The notes: a model not told the origin generated them from the letters alone. 64,000 nucleotides of DNA from Turneriella parva DSM 21527 (GCF_000266885.1 NC_018020.1:2108001-2172000), one strand, 5' to 3'; shown: positions 9,785 through 19,083, counted from the first letter of the stretch. Made by a program: numbers and translations.

Positions 9785-9806
9785 GCTACGGGCTTAAGCC
9801 CGTAGC
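9785..9806. repeat. Perfect 22-bp palindrome after the GHKL gene
   Basis: Two complementary 11-nt arms (GCTACGGGCTT and its complement) with no spacer. It lies between the stop codon of the GHKL gene and the convergent zinc-ribbon/TM gene, so it could serve as a terminator for both, although no T-run follows. Its GGGCTTAAGCCC centre resembles the palindrome at 14077-14110, and I treat it as a member of the same dispersed set. Confidence 0.7.
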
Positions 9807-9821
9807 TGAATGATCACAGAA

Positions 9822-10733
9822 TCACTTAGCCTTTCGCTCCAGGGTATTCTTGTACGGAATGAAAAGAAATTCCACCTTCTGCTCCGGTTGTATCTTCGCA
9901 AATTCTGCTTCTTCCAGAAGCTGCACAGTCGAAGCGGGGGCATCGCCCTTGTCGCTGCGCTCAAACATTACCTCAAATGCCGTGCGCGGCGCTGATAGTC
10001 TGTAGTTAGCCGCCCGTTCAGCCGGCTTGAGTACAGGTTGCGGTGGTTTCACAGGCAGATCGGTGCCTTCGGTTTCCCATCGGCGCACTTCTGACCAGCG
10101 CCACGCGCGGTAGGTGACCTCGGTATCGTACACTGGTTGTTTTTCAAACACGGGTATTGCGCGTTTTTTTGTAACTTTTCGCTTCTCCGTCGTCGGTTCC
10201 GCGGTGCTGGTGGTCACTGTCCTGTCAGAGTAGACCGGCACTTTCTTGCAGCGCGTGACCTTCCGTGCCGCGCCGGAGCCTATCGATTCATAATTAGTGG
10301 CGCACTCTTCGCGTTCGCCGGTCTTCACGCGTTCAACCGAAGTTTTCTCCTGAGTGCGCGTGGTTTCGGCTGTCTCTTCTTCTTCGTAGCTTTCGGTGCG
10401 TGTGCCGGTCTGAATGTCGCGGTAACTGCGGATTTTCTTTTCACGGCGCAGGACTTTCGCATCAGACGGCAATTCGTTTGCCCAGGCAGTCAGCGTTTCG
10501 AGGTTCTTGCTCTCCAGTACAATGGTGCTTTTCCATTTGCGCTCCGTGACCTTGTAGACAACCGTGTGCGTCCCATAGTGATTCGAAACGCAAGAGACTG
10601 TCCGGTAGCCGCACCACAGGACTCCGGTCGCCAGCAGTATCAGCAATCCCCGTATTGCATAGACCGCAAAGTCGATGCGCTTCTCTGTGGGCGGTGTTTG
10701 TTTAAGGCGGGCCGGCCTTTCCAGTGGCGGCAA
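9822..10733 (-). CDS. Membrane-anchored protein, downstream part of a gene split by an in-frame TGA
   Basis: 303 residues if it starts at TTG 10733. The same frame is open back to the TGA at 10806-10808 and encodes a third zinc ribbon (CLRCGAQ...YCEGCG) just before the TTG, with no ATG in between. After the TTG there is one membrane helix (about 27-44, LLILLATGVLWCGY), then a Thr/Glu/Lys/Arg-rich stretch with repeated 'xPVYxxx' and 'TRTxSYEEEE' patterns and a C-terminal folded region. Together with the upstream gene it would make one protein with three zinc ribbons, a TM helix and a large domain. Function unknown; see the finding on the internal stop. Confidence 0.6.
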   Translation of the reverse strand: MPPLERPARLKQTPPTEKRIDFAVYAIRGLLILLATGVLWCGYRTVSCVSNHYGTHTVVYKVTERKWKSTIVLESKNLETLTAWANELPSDAKVLRREKKIRSYRDIQTGTRTESYEEEETAETTRTQEKTSVERVKTGEREECATNYESIGSGAARKVTRCKKVPVYSDRTVTTSTAEPTTEKRKVTKKRAIPVFEKQPVYDTEVTYRAWRWSEVRRWETEGTDLPVKPPQPVLKPAERAANYRLSAPRTAFEVMFERSDKGDAPASTVQLLEEAEFAKIQPEQKVEFLFIPYKNTLERKAK

Positions 10734-10805
10734 ACCATAATCAGCGCCGCAGCCTTCGCAGTATTCGTCGGTCTGTTTGTTCTGAGCGCCACAGCGCAGG
10801 CAGGT

Positions 10806-11156
10806 TCAGTCGGCTGCAGGCAGCGGCTTGATTCGTACCGGATGCTCGCCCACCCGATCAGGTTGAGATTTTTTCGTATCGGAACCTGACCCGCACGATC
10901 CGCAGAACTGGTCATGGAAGTTGTTGGTCGTCGAGCAGAAGGCACAGATCCAGTCTGGCCCGGCCGAAAGGCGATCCTGTTCTGCCTTTTCGGTGATGGT
11001 TTCTTCTTTATCACCCTGGCGGTAGAAGCGGACGTTCTTGTCGCGGGCCTTGCCGCATGACGGGCAGTAGCGGGCATCGCCCCGGACGCCCCGGCGTCCG
11101 CAGGCGGCGCAGTCCCAGTATTCGTAGACGTATTCGACGGTTACGCGTTCGTCCAT
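10806..11156 (-). CDS. Double zinc-ribbon protein (upstream part of a split gene)
   Basis: 116 residues from ATG 11156. Two zinc ribbons are visible: CAACGRRG...YCPSCG (about residues 16-35) and CAFCSTTNNFHDQFCGSCG (about 71-89). The frame ends at TGA 10806-10808 but continues open past it into the membrane-anchored protein, starting with another ribbon of the same spacing. It lies 8 bp downstream of icmF on the same strand, so it is probably at the tail of the pgsA-icmF transcript. No enzymatic function can be assigned. Confidence 0.65.
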   Translation of the reverse strand: MDERVTVEYVYEYWDCAACGRRGVRGDARYCPSCGKARDKNVRFYRQGDKEETITEKAEQDRLSAGPDWICAFCSTTNNFHDQFCGSCGSGSDTKKSQPDRVGEHPVRIKPLPAAD

Positions 11157-11164
11157 GGGACAAA

Positions 11165-14100
11165 CTACATATTCCGCCTGTAGCTGCCACCAACTTCGTA
11201 CAGGGCGCCGGTAATCTGGCCGAGTGAGCAGCTCTTGACTGTCTCTACCAGTTCTTCAAACACATTGCCCGAACGCAGCGCGACCTTGCGCAGCTTGTCG
11301 AGCGCTGCCTTACTCTCCGAAGCATGAAAGGCATGGAACTGCGCGAGCGATTCGATCTGCCGCTGCTTCTCGTCGTCGGTTGAGCGCATCAGCTCGCCGT
11401 GGTAATATTCGGTTTCTTCGCTCAAAAAGGTATTCACGCCAATGATGGGAAGCTCGCCCGAGGTTTTGAGCTTTTCGTAGTAGAGACTTTCTTCCTGTAT
11501 TTTGTTGCGCTGGTACATCGTTTCCATCGCGCCCAAAACGCCGCCACGGTCAGAGATGCGGTCGAATTCCTGGAGTATTGCCTCTTCGACGAGATCAGTC
11601 AGCCGCGTTAAGAAATAACTCCCCTGCAGCGGATTTTCATTTTTCGTCAGACCTAGCTCGCGGTTGATTATCAGCTGAATCGCGATCGCGCGACGCACCG
11701 ATTCGGGTGTCGGCGTTGTCACCGCTTCGTCATAAGCATTGGTGTGCAGGCTATTACAGTTGTCCATGATTGCATAGAGCGCCTGCAGCGTGGTGCGAAT
11801 GTCGTTGAACGAAATTTCCTGCGCGTGCAGGCTGCGTCCCGAAGTCTGTATGTGGTACTTGAGTTTTTGCGAACGTGCATCGGCCTTGTAAAGATTGCGC
11901 ATCGAAACCGCCCAGATGCGCCTCGCAACGCGACCGATTACCGCGTACTCGGGATCCATGCCGTTCGAAAAGAAGAAGCTGAAGTTGCGCGCAAAATCGT
12001 CGATCTTCATGCCGCGGCTGAGATAATATTCGGCCAGTGTGAAACCGTTCGCGAGCGTGAAAGCGACCTGCGTAATCGGGTTGGCGCCGGCTTCGGCAAT
12101 GTGATAACCCGAGACGCTCACCGAATAGAAATTCGTCACCTGGTTGTCGATGAAGAACTGCTGTATGTCGCCCATGACTTTGAGCGAAAACTCCGTAGAA
12201 AAGATGCAGGTGTTCTGCGCCTGGTCTTCTTTGAGAATATCTGCCTGCACCGTGCCGCGCACCTGCGATAGCGTCGCTTTGCGAATGTTTGCGTAAACTT
12301 CGGGCTCAACAACCTTTTCGCCCGTTACGCCCAGCAGAGCCAGGCCCAGGCCATTATGCCCGTCGGGTTTGCCGTCACGGTAGTCGGGCGCTTTGAGATT
12401 CTTTTCGGTGTAGAGTTGGCGGATTTTTTCCTGTGCTGTGGCGAGCTTACCCTCGCGTGCCAGGTATGCCTCTACCTGCTGGTCGATTGCCGCGTTCATG
12501 AAAAATGCCAGGATCGTCGGCGACGGGCCATTGATCGTCATCGAAACACTTGTCGTCGGCGCCGAGAGGTCAAAACCCGAGTAGAGCTTCTTCATGTCGT
12601 CGACTGTGCAGATCGAAACACCTGCATTGCCAATCTTGCCGAAAATATCGGGGCGCTCCGCCGGGTTTTCACCGTAGAGGGTGATCGAATCGAAAGCCGT
12701 GGACAAACGGGCTGCCGGTTGCCCCTTCGCAATCAGGTGAAAGCGGCGGTTCGTGCGCTCGGGCGAACCTTCGCCCGCAAACATGCGTGTGGGGTCTTCG
12801 CCCTCGCGCTTGAATGGAAACACACCCGCGGTATAGGGAAACTCGCCCGGAATATTTTCACTGAGCAAAAATTTCGTGAGCTCGCCCCAGTCTTCATATG
12901 GTGCAGGCACCACCTTGGCGATCAGCGTGTCGCTCAGCGATTTTGTCCCCGCGCGCACTTTGACTTCTTTGTCGCGCACCTTGTAGCTGTAGGTTTCCTG
13001 CGCATAGTTCGCGCGGGTTTTGCCGATCGAACGCAGGTCAGCCAGTAGTTGTGGATCGATCTCCTTCAAGAGCGCATTGTACTGTGTCACGAGCGGCTCT
13101 GCGGGTTGTGACGCCGGAATTTCCAGGGCTTCGCCCAGTGATTTTTCCGGCTCGTAACCGATGGTCACCAGTGCAGTGTAGAGTGATTGCAGCTTACGGG
13201 CCAGGTTGGCCTGACCGGCTGCGGCGCTGTGGTATGAGCGCACCGAATCGGCGATTTCAGAAAGATAGCGTGTCCGCCGCGCAGGTATAAAATCATCTTT
13301 AATCGAGGCAGATTCGAGCTTTACTGCCGGTGCGAGTGACGCGGGCAACATCTGTTTTGCCTGCAGGTGTTTCACCAGCGTTGCAAAGGCATCGTCCACG
13401 AGTATGTCACCGAAACGGTTGGCGATCGTCGGGTGAATCGGCAGTTCTTCGTCTCTTTGGGTGAGCAGTGCGTGGTTGCGACGGTATTGCTTACGTACCT
13501 GTATCAGCGCATCTTCGGCGCGTACCCGGTCAGACTTGTTGATGATCACCATGTTTGCATAGTCGAGCATCGCGATTTTCTCGAGCTGCGTCGCCGCACC
13601 GTATTCAGGCGTCATCACATAGACCGAAAAATCGCACAGGTCGGTGATTGAGGTGTCAGACTGTCCGATGCCCGCCGATTCAATAATGATCAGGTCAAAC
13701 TTCTCCGCACGCAGGAAGCTGAGAATTTCTTTGAGTGTCGGTGAAATCGCCGCGTTGTCTGTGCGCGTCGCAAGCGAACGCATGAAGATTTTCCCGTCGT
13801 TGACCGAGTTCAGCCGCAGGCGGTCGCCCAACAGCGCGCCGCCGGTTTTGCGCTGCGTTGGGTCAACCGAGAGCAGCGCAAGCTTCAGATCGGGATAAAG
13901 TAATTTGAACCGGCGCAAAAATTCATCGATGAGCGAAGACTTGCCCGCGCCGCCCGAACCGGTGAAACCGAGCACGGGTACCTTCATTTGCCCCGGAATT
14001 AATTCCGGGGCAAATGATAATGATTCAATCTGTGAAATGCGCCGGGACAGCAAATATCCATAATTCGCGTAGAGATCCTGTAGCCCCGGGTTTAAACCCG

Positions 14101-14530
14101 GGGTTACAGGCGGGCGCGTCGTTTTTGATGCGCGCTCGATCATATCGCGCGCCATGCCGTCGAGACCGAGAGTGCGGCCGTCGTCGGGCGAGTAGATACG
14201 CTCGACGCCGTATGCCATCAGGTCTTTGATTTCGCTGTCGACGATCACTCCGCCGCCGCCGCCGAAAACTTTGATGTGCGAGGCGCCGGCTTTTTTGAGT
14301 AGGTCGATCGTGTATTTGAAGTATTCGTTGTGACCGCCCTGGTACGAGCTGATCGCGATACCGTCGGCGTCTTCTTGCAAGGCGGCAATCACAACTTCGT
14401 GTACCGGGCGGTTATGGCCCAGGTGTATGACCTCTGCACCCTCGCGCTGCAAGAAGCGGCGAATAATATTGATCGAGGCGTCGTGGCCGTCGAACAAGGC
14501 CGTGGCCGTGATAAAGCGAATGGGTTTCAT
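11165..14530 (-). CDS. icmF: Fused isobutyryl-CoA mutase IcmF (B12 domain, G-protein chaperone, mutase)
   Basis: 1121 residues. The N-terminal B12-binding domain (1-135) has LFDGHDAS at 12-19 supplying the cobalt-ligand His. A MeaB-like GTPase follows, with P-loop [13 protein letters not shown] at 188-200 and NKSDR as the base-recognition motif. The mutase barrel occupies about 550-1100 ([39 protein letters not shown]). The FPYTAGVFP segment is of the IcmF rather than the methylmalonyl-CoA mutase type. It catalyses adenosylcobalamin-dependent isobutyryl/butyryl-CoA interconversion. The linker between the B12 and G domains carries two palindromic insertions, at residues about 141-152 and 172-182. 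The start overlaps the pgsA stop as ATGA. Confidence 0.93.
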   Translation of the reverse strand: MKPIRFITATALFDGHDASINIIRRFLQREGAEVIHLGHNRPVHEVVIAALQEDADGIAISSYQGGHNEYFKYTIDLLKKAGASHIKVFGGGGGVIVDSEIKDLMAYGVERIYSPDDGRTLGLDGMARDMIERASKTTRPPVTPGLNPGLQDLYANYGYLLSRRISQIESLSFAPELIPGQMKVPVLGFTGSGGAGKSSLIDEFLRRFKLLYPDLKLALLSVDPTQRKTGGALLGDRLRLNSVNDGKIFMRSLATRTDNAAISPTLKEILSFLRAEKFDLIIIESAGIGQSDTSITDLCDFSVYVMTPEYGAATQLEKIAMLDYANMVIINKSDRVRAEDALIQVRKQYRRNHALLTQRDEELPIHPTIANRFGDILVDDAFATLVKHLQAKQMLPASLAPAVKLESASIKDDFIPARRTRYLSEIADSVRSYHSAAAGQANLARKLQSLYTALVTIGYEPEKSLGEALEIPASQPAEPLVTQYNALLKEIDPQLLADLRSIGKTRANYAQETYSYKVRDKEVKVRAGTKSLSDTLIAKVVPAPYEDWGELTKFLLSENIPGEFPYTAGVFPFKREGEDPTRMFAGEGSPERTNRRFHLIAKGQPAARLSTAFDSITLYGENPAERPDIFGKIGNAGVSICTVDDMKKLYSGFDLSAPTTSVSMTINGPSPTILAFFMNAAIDQQVEAYLAREGKLATAQEKIRQLYTEKNLKAPDYRDGKPDGHNGLGLALLGVTGEKVVEPEVYANIRKATLSQVRGTVQADILKEDQAQNTCIFSTEFSLKVMGDIQQFFIDNQVTNFYSVSVSGYHIAEAGANPITQVAFTLANGFTLAEYYLSRGMKIDDFARNFSFFFSNGMDPEYAVIGRVARRIWAVSMRNLYKADARSQKLKYHIQTSGRSLHAQEISFNDIRTTLQALYAIMDNCNSLHTNAYDEAVTTPTPESVRRAIAIQLIINRELGLTKNENPLQGSYFLTRLTDLVEEAILQEFDRISDRGGVLGAMETMYQRNKIQEESLYYEKLKTSGELPIIGVNTFLSEETEYYHGELMRSTDDEKQRQIESLAQFHAFHASESKAALDKLRKVALRSGNVFEELVETVKSCSLGQITGALYEVGGSYRRNM
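13984..14017. repeat. Perfect 34-bp palindrome inside icmF
   Basis: Two complementary 17-nt arms (TCATTTGCCCCGGAATT and its reverse complement) with no spacer. It lies in frame in the linker between the B12-binding and GTPase domains and encodes about residues 172-182. Its 28-nt core is identical to that of the palindrome at 16800-16835 except for one compensatory base-pair change. Confidence 0.85.
14077..14110. repeat. Near-perfect 34-bp palindrome inside icmF
   Basis: Arms of 17 nt (CCTGTAGCCCCGGGTTT and its complement) with one mismatched pair. It lies in frame in the same inter-domain linker of icmF, about residues 141-152, where it encodes a Pro/Gly-rich segment (TPGLNPGL). The GGGTTTAAACCC centre resembles the palindrome at 9785. 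Confidence 0.8.
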
Positions 14531-15273
14531 GCGGTGCGAACAGGTTTGGGCCGCTTTCTCAAAACGGCTGTGTAAGGGGGCAGCAGCACCCGCCAGTTGG
14601 CGTAGAGGTACCGCAGCCCTGAGATGATGGTGAGTAACGTCGTGATCAGCAACAAGAAGTACGGCACCGATTCGGCAAAGTATTTGTTGCGTTCATCTTT
14701 GGGTATCTCGCTCGATTCGAAAGACTGAAATGCCTTGATCATCATCGTTGAAGCAATTTCAATATTCTTTTTGCCTTGAGTGCGGCCTTCGGCGTAGGTT
14801 GCCGGTATGTCGAAGTGAAACGAACGAATGACGAGAATAATGAGGATAGCCCCGATCGAAAACATTTGAAACGTAGTTTTGGCTTTGCCGAGACGCGTCG
14901 TTCGAATCTCAGCCCCCTTACGAATTGCGAGATAGCGCATCAGTGTCACGAGCATATCGCGCAGAATAATAACGATGACCATCCACAATGAAACTGCCTG
15001 GTCGAGCAGAATAAAAATAACCAGAGTCGCGATGACGAGAGCCTTGTCGGCCAAGGGATCAAGAAAACGACCGAGCGGTGATTCTTGCTGCCATTTGCGG
15101 GCAAGGTACCCATCGAAAAAGTCGGTCACCGACGCCACAAAGAAGATCGCGAGGGCGATAAAACGGTCAAGTGGGTGTTTCGATAGTAAATAATACAAGA
15201 AAAACGGAATCATCACAATGCGCATGATTGTGAGAAAATTGGGCAGGTTAAGCCATGCCGACATCAGGTTCAA
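14527..15273 (-). CDS. pgsA: CDP-diacylglycerol-glycerol-3-phosphate 3-phosphatidyltransferase
   Basis: 248 residues, longer than the usual ~180 because of an insert between the later helices (about 150-200). The CDP-alcohol phosphotransferase motif D-x2-DG-x2-AR-x8-G-x3-D-x3-D is present in [15 protein letters not shown] followed by [10 protein letters not shown] (about residues 46-75). About five membrane helices. It makes phosphatidylglycerol-phosphate, the committed step to anionic phospholipids, at the inner membrane. The ORF starts at ATG 15273 and its stop overlaps the icmF start, so the two are translationally coupled although metabolically unrelated. A phosphatidylserine synthase or other CDP-alcohol transferase is less likely given the N-terminal [11 protein letters not shown]. 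Confidence 0.85.
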   Translation of the reverse strand: MNLMSAWLNLPNFLTIMRIVMIPFFLYYLLSKHPLDRFIALAIFFVASVTDFFDGYLARKWQQESPLGRFLDPLADKALVIATLVIFILLDQAVSLWMVIVIILRDMLVTLMRYLAIRKGAEIRTTRLGKAKTTFQMFSIGAILIILVIRSFHFDIPATYAEGRTQGKKNIEIASTMMIKAFQSFESSEIPKDERNKYFAESVPYFLLLITTLLTIISGLRYLYANWRVLLPPYTAVLRKRPKPVRTA

Positions 15274-15350
15274 GTTTGTATCGTAGACGTTTGCTCAAGA
15301 AGAATTCGCTACTCTGGCAGGCTCAATTTTTCACAGGGCATCATGCGCGG

Positions 15351-16865
15351 TTACTCGGCGCTGCTGGTTATTATCTGTAATTTCTGAAATTTCATGAGCT
15401 CAGGTACCGCCGCAACGGTGCCGGCCTTGCCGGCCACGATTCGCGGTAAAATCTGAAGGTCATCGGGAGAATAGAGTTCAAGCTCGTTGTTCGCCACCGG
15501 AAATTCTTTCGGTTTTGTAGCATCGTATCGTGAGGTAATGGTCACCCAACCGGTTGGTTGCAGATAAACCTGAACAAATTCAGAGGTTTTGCGGCTATCA
15601 AGATCGACAAATTTCATACGTCGGGAAGGTATACCCAGAGAGCGAAAAATGGCGCAGCGCGTGTCAGTCTTCATTTGGGGGTCTTTCATGACTGCGGCAA
15701 TCACATAAATCGGATGCTTGCCGTCATTTTTTGCCAGCCAGTCTTTGCGAAAGCCTTCGACCGAAGCCTGGTCAGCGGCGGCGAGCGGCAGGGCATCGAG
15801 GTAAACGCGTATACTGTCTGGCAGTTCAGGGTTCTTAAAGTAGAGTTTTATCAATTGGGCATTAAAAATGTGCGTTAGATTGTAGAGGGTGACCTGAAAC
15901 TGCAGCTGGTGCGTGCGGCTGCGCTCTGCGCTCGCCTGCGGTAACGAAATTTCTGACGTGTGCGAACCGTCTTCCCAGCGGCCGAAGCGCGTAAAAGGGT
16001 CGGCACGAAGCCCCGCGATGCGCTGGTGTGCAGTGATCGGTAAAAGAGCGTATTTCAGCTGCAGCCTGCTCTCTCGCTTGCGCACCTCTTCGCTCCAGGG
16101 TAGAGTGAGCTCGAGTTCACCAGCGATGGTGAAACTGCGCTTCGCAGCCGCGACGTAGTTTTCTGTTTCAATAAAGTCTACCGAGCGAACCTGACCGGGC
16201 CGCGCGACGTACAAGCCACCATCGACAAACGTGATTCCATAACTTGATTCGGGCAGGGGTAAGAAGCTGATCTGCGAACCGTCTGAAGGCGATATCTTAT
16301 AGGCTTTGCCGTCCTTTGCAATCGCCCACAAGAAACCTTTGTAAAAGGTCAGGCTGCGCACGTCGGCGGTAATTTCAGGAGTGAATGACCCGAATTGCAA
16401 ACGGTCGACCATGTGCACACGGTGAATCTTCTTATCGGCTCGATTGTAGATATAGGCCTGGTGCATATCGAGCGCGATCGCCACCGGGTCGGCGATGCCC
16501 TTCAACGGAATTTTATCGACGAGGTCGCCGTTGATCGGGTTGATGACGAATATGTAGTTCGGCGCGACGGTAACGATATTCGGTGCCCAGTATGCGAGAT
16601 CGCGCATGTCATACGCGAGTGTGCGCGTTGCGAGTTTCTTTTTCTGCGCGACATCGTAGCCTGTGAGCTCGCGAGTCTGGGCATCGCCTATCCAGAGAAT
16701 CTGGCCGTCGTGGGCGAGCCCAAGCGGCACCTTGGTGTCGAGTTGCAGGTCATCGGCAAAGAGAGAGAATACAGTTGAAAGAACTATGCCAGTCAATATT
16801 CTTTTTGCCCCCGAATTAATTCGGGGGCAAAAAGAGTTGTTTCTCTTTTTTTTGCCTGCGATCAT
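15351..16865 (-). CDS. Exported propeller-like protein with a degenerate transglutaminase-like C-terminal domain
   Basis: 504 residues. The start at ATG 16865 overlaps the upstream stop as ATGA, which favours it. The signal sequence (ILTGIVLSTVFSLFA) sits unusually far in, at about residues 23-37, because a 36-bp palindrome inserted in frame encodes about residues 11-22. Residues 40-230 look like a beta-propeller (repeated loops such as GQILWIGDAQTRELTGYDV). The C-terminal part (about 400-465) resembles a transglutaminase core: RCAIFRSLGIPSRRM keeps the Cys, but the segment SEFVQVYLQPTGWVTITSRY lacks the catalytic His and Asp. Substrate unknown; probably periplasmic, in an operon with the M16 homologue. 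Confidence 0.6.
   Translation of the reverse strand: MIAGKKKRNNSFCPRINSGAKRILTGIVLSTVFSLFADDLQLDTKVPLGLAHDGQILWIGDAQTRELTGYDVAQKKKLATRTLAYDMRDLAYWAPNIVTVAPNYIFVINPINGDLVDKIPLKGIADPVAIALDMHQAYIYNRADKKIHRVHMVDRLQFGSFTPEITADVRSLTFYKGFLWAIAKDGKAYKISPSDGSQISFLPLPESSYGITFVDGGLYVARPGQVRSVDFIETENYVAAAKRSFTIAGELELTLPWSEEVRKRESRLQLKYALLPITAHQRIAGLRADPFTRFGRWEDGSHTSEISLPQASAERSRTHQLQFQVTLYNLTHIFNAQLIKLYFKNPELPDSIRVYLDALPLAAADQASVEGFRKDWLAKNDGKHPIYVIAAVMKDPQMKTDTRCAIFRSLGIPSRRMKFVDLDSRKTSEFVQVYLQPTGWVTITSRYDATKPKEFPVANNELELYSPDDLQILPRIVAGKAGTVAAVPELMKFQKLQIITSSAE
16800..16835. repeat. Perfect 36-bp palindrome in the 5' end of the propeller gene
   Basis: Arms of 18 nt (TCTTTTTGCCCCCGAATT and its complement), no spacer. 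It falls in frame between the ATG and the hydrophobic core of the signal peptide. Over the 28 central bases it matches the icmF palindrome at 13984 except that a G:C pair is swapped to C:G on both arms. Confidence 0.85.
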
Positions 16866-18301
16866 TTTTCCAGTTCGAGCAATTGTGCGGCCTCGGGCCG
16901 AAGTGTTGATTTCTTCTTGTAGAGGCCTGCCGGGCCGCAGAGCAGAATGCTGAAATTTTCCGGTTTGTAATACTGTTTTGCAAGACGCAATACATCCGCC
17001 TCGGTCACTTTGTCGAGATTCACAGCATAATCATTCAGATAATTTTCTGGCAGACCGTCCCACTTTAGCTGCAAATAGAGCTTCATGTATTGAACCGGGT
17101 TTTCAAACAAGAAAACAAACTTGTTCTTGAGAGAACGTTTGGCTTCGGCGATCTTGTCTTTGCTGATAAAGGCTTCTGGCTTTGCAAGAATTTCGTCGAT
17201 TGCAGCGATAACGTCGGGCAGATTCATATTCGCTGTTTGTGTGAAGAGCATGATGCTGCCGGTGAAATCGTCGGTTTCAAAGCTCGAATATGCTGAGTAG
17301 GCCCAGCCTTTCTCAGTGCGAATTTTCTGTGTCAGGTATGAGTTAAACGAGTCGCCGCCGAGCAAGAAATCGAAGAGGCGCAGCGTGTAATAGTTCGCGT
17401 CGGTGTGCTTCAGGCCCGGCGCCTTGTATATGACAGTTGTCTGCGGAATATCTTTTGGTAAGATGTTCAGCGCATTGGGTTTCGCCGTCGGGTAGACGTG
17501 CAGCGCGTCAGGGTTCGGTTTCGATTTTACATCAACCGCCATGCTGCCGTAAGTGTTGTCGAGCGCCTGCTTCAGTTCTGCGGCGTCGATTGAACCTGTG
17601 ACTGCGATCGATAGCCGTTCGCCACGCCACATGCGCTGGTGCCAGAGCGCGATATCGTCGCGGTTCACTGAGCTTACCGTGCGAATCGTTGCGTAGCGCC
17701 CGCGCAGCGTGCCACCCCAATACATTTTAGTGGAGCCGAGTGCCGCCCATTTTGCCGGGTTTTCATCGCGCCGGGCGAATTCTTGCAGCACGCGCTTTTT
17801 CAACAGACCAAAATCGTCGGCAGCAAACGCAGGTTTTTGCAACACCGCAAAAGTTGTCTGCAGATCGCGCACAAAATAATGCGACATCGAATTGAGCGTA
17901 AAGGCCGAACGTTCTGCCCCGGCGCCGAATGAAAACGTCGAGGCGCGGCTCTCCATGTATTGCGAGAGCTTTTCGCGGTTAAGCTCTTCTGAACCTGAAA
18001 ATACGAGGGTTTCGCCCCAGAGGCTGTGAACACCCAGCTTGTCGTCGGGCACTTCGAACGCCCCGCCTTCAACGTAGACCTGCATGTGCACCAGAGGCAC
18101 GTGGTCGGCCTTCAAGAAATAGACCTGGACGCCGTTCTTCAGGTTGAACTTCTCAACCTGCGGTATCTTCGCCGGGGGCATTTCGGCCCGCACATAGTGC
18201 TGCCACGGTCGTTCGGCGGTTGCACGAGCGCCGGCTGCATAGAGCGCACTCAACGCAAATGCAAGAAAAATCAACGAAAAGTATGTGTATTTATTTTTCA
18301 T
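16862..18301 (-). CDS. Exported M16-family peptidase homologue without the zinc motif
   Basis: 479 residues with an N-terminal signal peptide (YFSLIFLAFALSALYAAGARA). The M16 fold is apparent: LKNGVQVYFLKADHVPLVHM, then GVHSLWGETLVFSGS aligning with the family's GLAHLLEHMLFKGT, and in the second half GWAYSAYSSFETDDFTGS, the R/Y region of M16 C-terminal domains. The inverted zinc motif H-x-x-E-H is replaced by S, G and E at the corresponding places, so this is a non-catalytic member. Such subunits normally pair with an active M16 partner, and none is encoded nearby. The stop overlaps the start of the propeller gene; the FecR gene is 2 bp upstream. Confidence 0.78.
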   Translation of the reverse strand: MKNKYTYFSLIFLAFALSALYAAGARATAERPWQHYVRAEMPPAKIPQVEKFNLKNGVQVYFLKADHVPLVHMQVYVEGGAFEVPDDKLGVHSLWGETLVFSGSEELNREKLSQYMESRASTFSFGAGAERSAFTLNSMSHYFVRDLQTTFAVLQKPAFAADDFGLLKKRVLQEFARRDENPAKWAALGSTKMYWGGTLRGRYATIRTVSSVNRDDIALWHQRMWRGERLSIAVTGSIDAAELKQALDNTYGSMAVDVKSKPNPDALHVYPTAKPNALNILPKDIPQTTVIYKAPGLKHTDANYYTLRLFDFLLGGDSFNSYLTQKIRTEKGWAYSAYSSFETDDFTGSIMLFTQTANMNLPDVIAAIDEILAKPEAFISKDKIAEAKRSLKNKFVFLFENPVQYMKLYLQLKWDGLPENYLNDYAVNLDKVTEADVLRLAKQYYKPENFSILLCGPAGLYKKKSTLRPEAAQLLELEK

Positions 18302-18303
18302 TC

Positions 18304-19074
18304 TCAGTTATTAAAAAGCTTTTTGTTTTTTTCGCGCAGCTCTTCCATTTTTGAAGAGTTGCGAACTTTTTCGAGCAGCTCGATTTGCCGGTTCTTTTCA
18401 CGCTCCATAATTTTGTATTGCGCCTCTTTCATACAATTCAATTGCTTGAAGAGTTTCATTTTCTTTTTGAGAAAGTCTTCCATCACACCTTTGACCAGCG
18501 CGTTGTCGACACCGGTAATCTGCTCCCCGGGTGCCAGTTCGATAACCTCGTCTTCACGGCTCGCCGGTGAAACTGCCACCTTGCCCGTGTTCACAAACAC
18601 CCCGGCGGGAATGTCAGAGTCTTCATGCGGCTCAGCCGATTCATCGCCGGCACTCAACACAAACTCTGTGCCGCGAACCGCCGCAACCATCGTTGGGCTC
18701 TTAATCGCGTATTTAGAACCAGGTGCCATCGGTTTTGAAAATTTTGTGTAGCCCCGCCCGGCATCGAGTTCAACCGCGATATGCGTTTTTTTATCGGCCT
18801 CGGTCAGGTCGGCGAGTTTCACCGAAGTGTAAGGCGCCAGGTGCAGCACTGCACTCGGCCCGATCTGTATGTCGATCTTGCCCTTCTTGGTGAAAACGCG
18901 GTCGCTCTTGAAGAATAATGTCTTCACTTTCGCAGGCGAGGTCTTGCCGTCACGTTCAAAGAACGCCTCACCGCTTACGCTCAGCGCAGCAGCCAGAAGC
19001 TCTTTCGGCTTTTCTTGTGCATAAATAAGGGGGATTAACCCCGAAACTAAAACCAGTAACACTATTTTGGGCAT
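18304..19074 (-). CDS. FecR-domain periplasmic protein
   Basis: 256 residues. Signal peptide MPKIVLLVLVSGLIPLIYA, then a FecR-type domain (about 30-160) with the typical GPSAVLHLAPYTSVKLADL and KSPTMVAAVRGTEFVLSA segments. The C-terminal third is a charged coiled coil (MEREKNRQIELLEKVRNSSK) ending in poly-Lys/Asn. It is not next to a sigma factor or TonB receptor, so it is probably one of the secreted FecR-like scaffold proteins frequent in leptospires rather than an anti-sigma sensor. It leads the FecR-M16-propeller operon. Confidence 0.8.
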   Translation of the reverse strand: MPKIVLLVLVSGLIPLIYAQEKPKELLAAALSVSGEAFFERDGKTSPAKVKTLFFKSDRVFTKKGKIDIQIGPSAVLHLAPYTSVKLADLTEADKKTHIAVELDAGRGYTKFSKPMAPGSKYAIKSPTMVAAVRGTEFVLSAGDESAEPHEDSDIPAGVFVNTGKVAVSPASREDEVIELAPGEQITGVDNALVKGVMEDFLKKKMKLFKQLNCMKEAQYKIMEREKNRQIELLEKVRNSSKMEELREKNKKLFNN

Positions 19075-19083
19075 GGGTTCTCC

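Noticed and set aside
10806-10808. TGA read as selenocysteine
   Set aside because: No SECIS-like hairpin or selenoprotein family is apparent, and zinc ribbons use Cys at other positions; nonsense mutation or readthrough is simpler.
12356-13048. Open frame of 230 codons on the plus strand
   Set aside because: Antisense shadow of the icmF mutase domain; Arg/Cys/His-rich composition with no recognisable motif.
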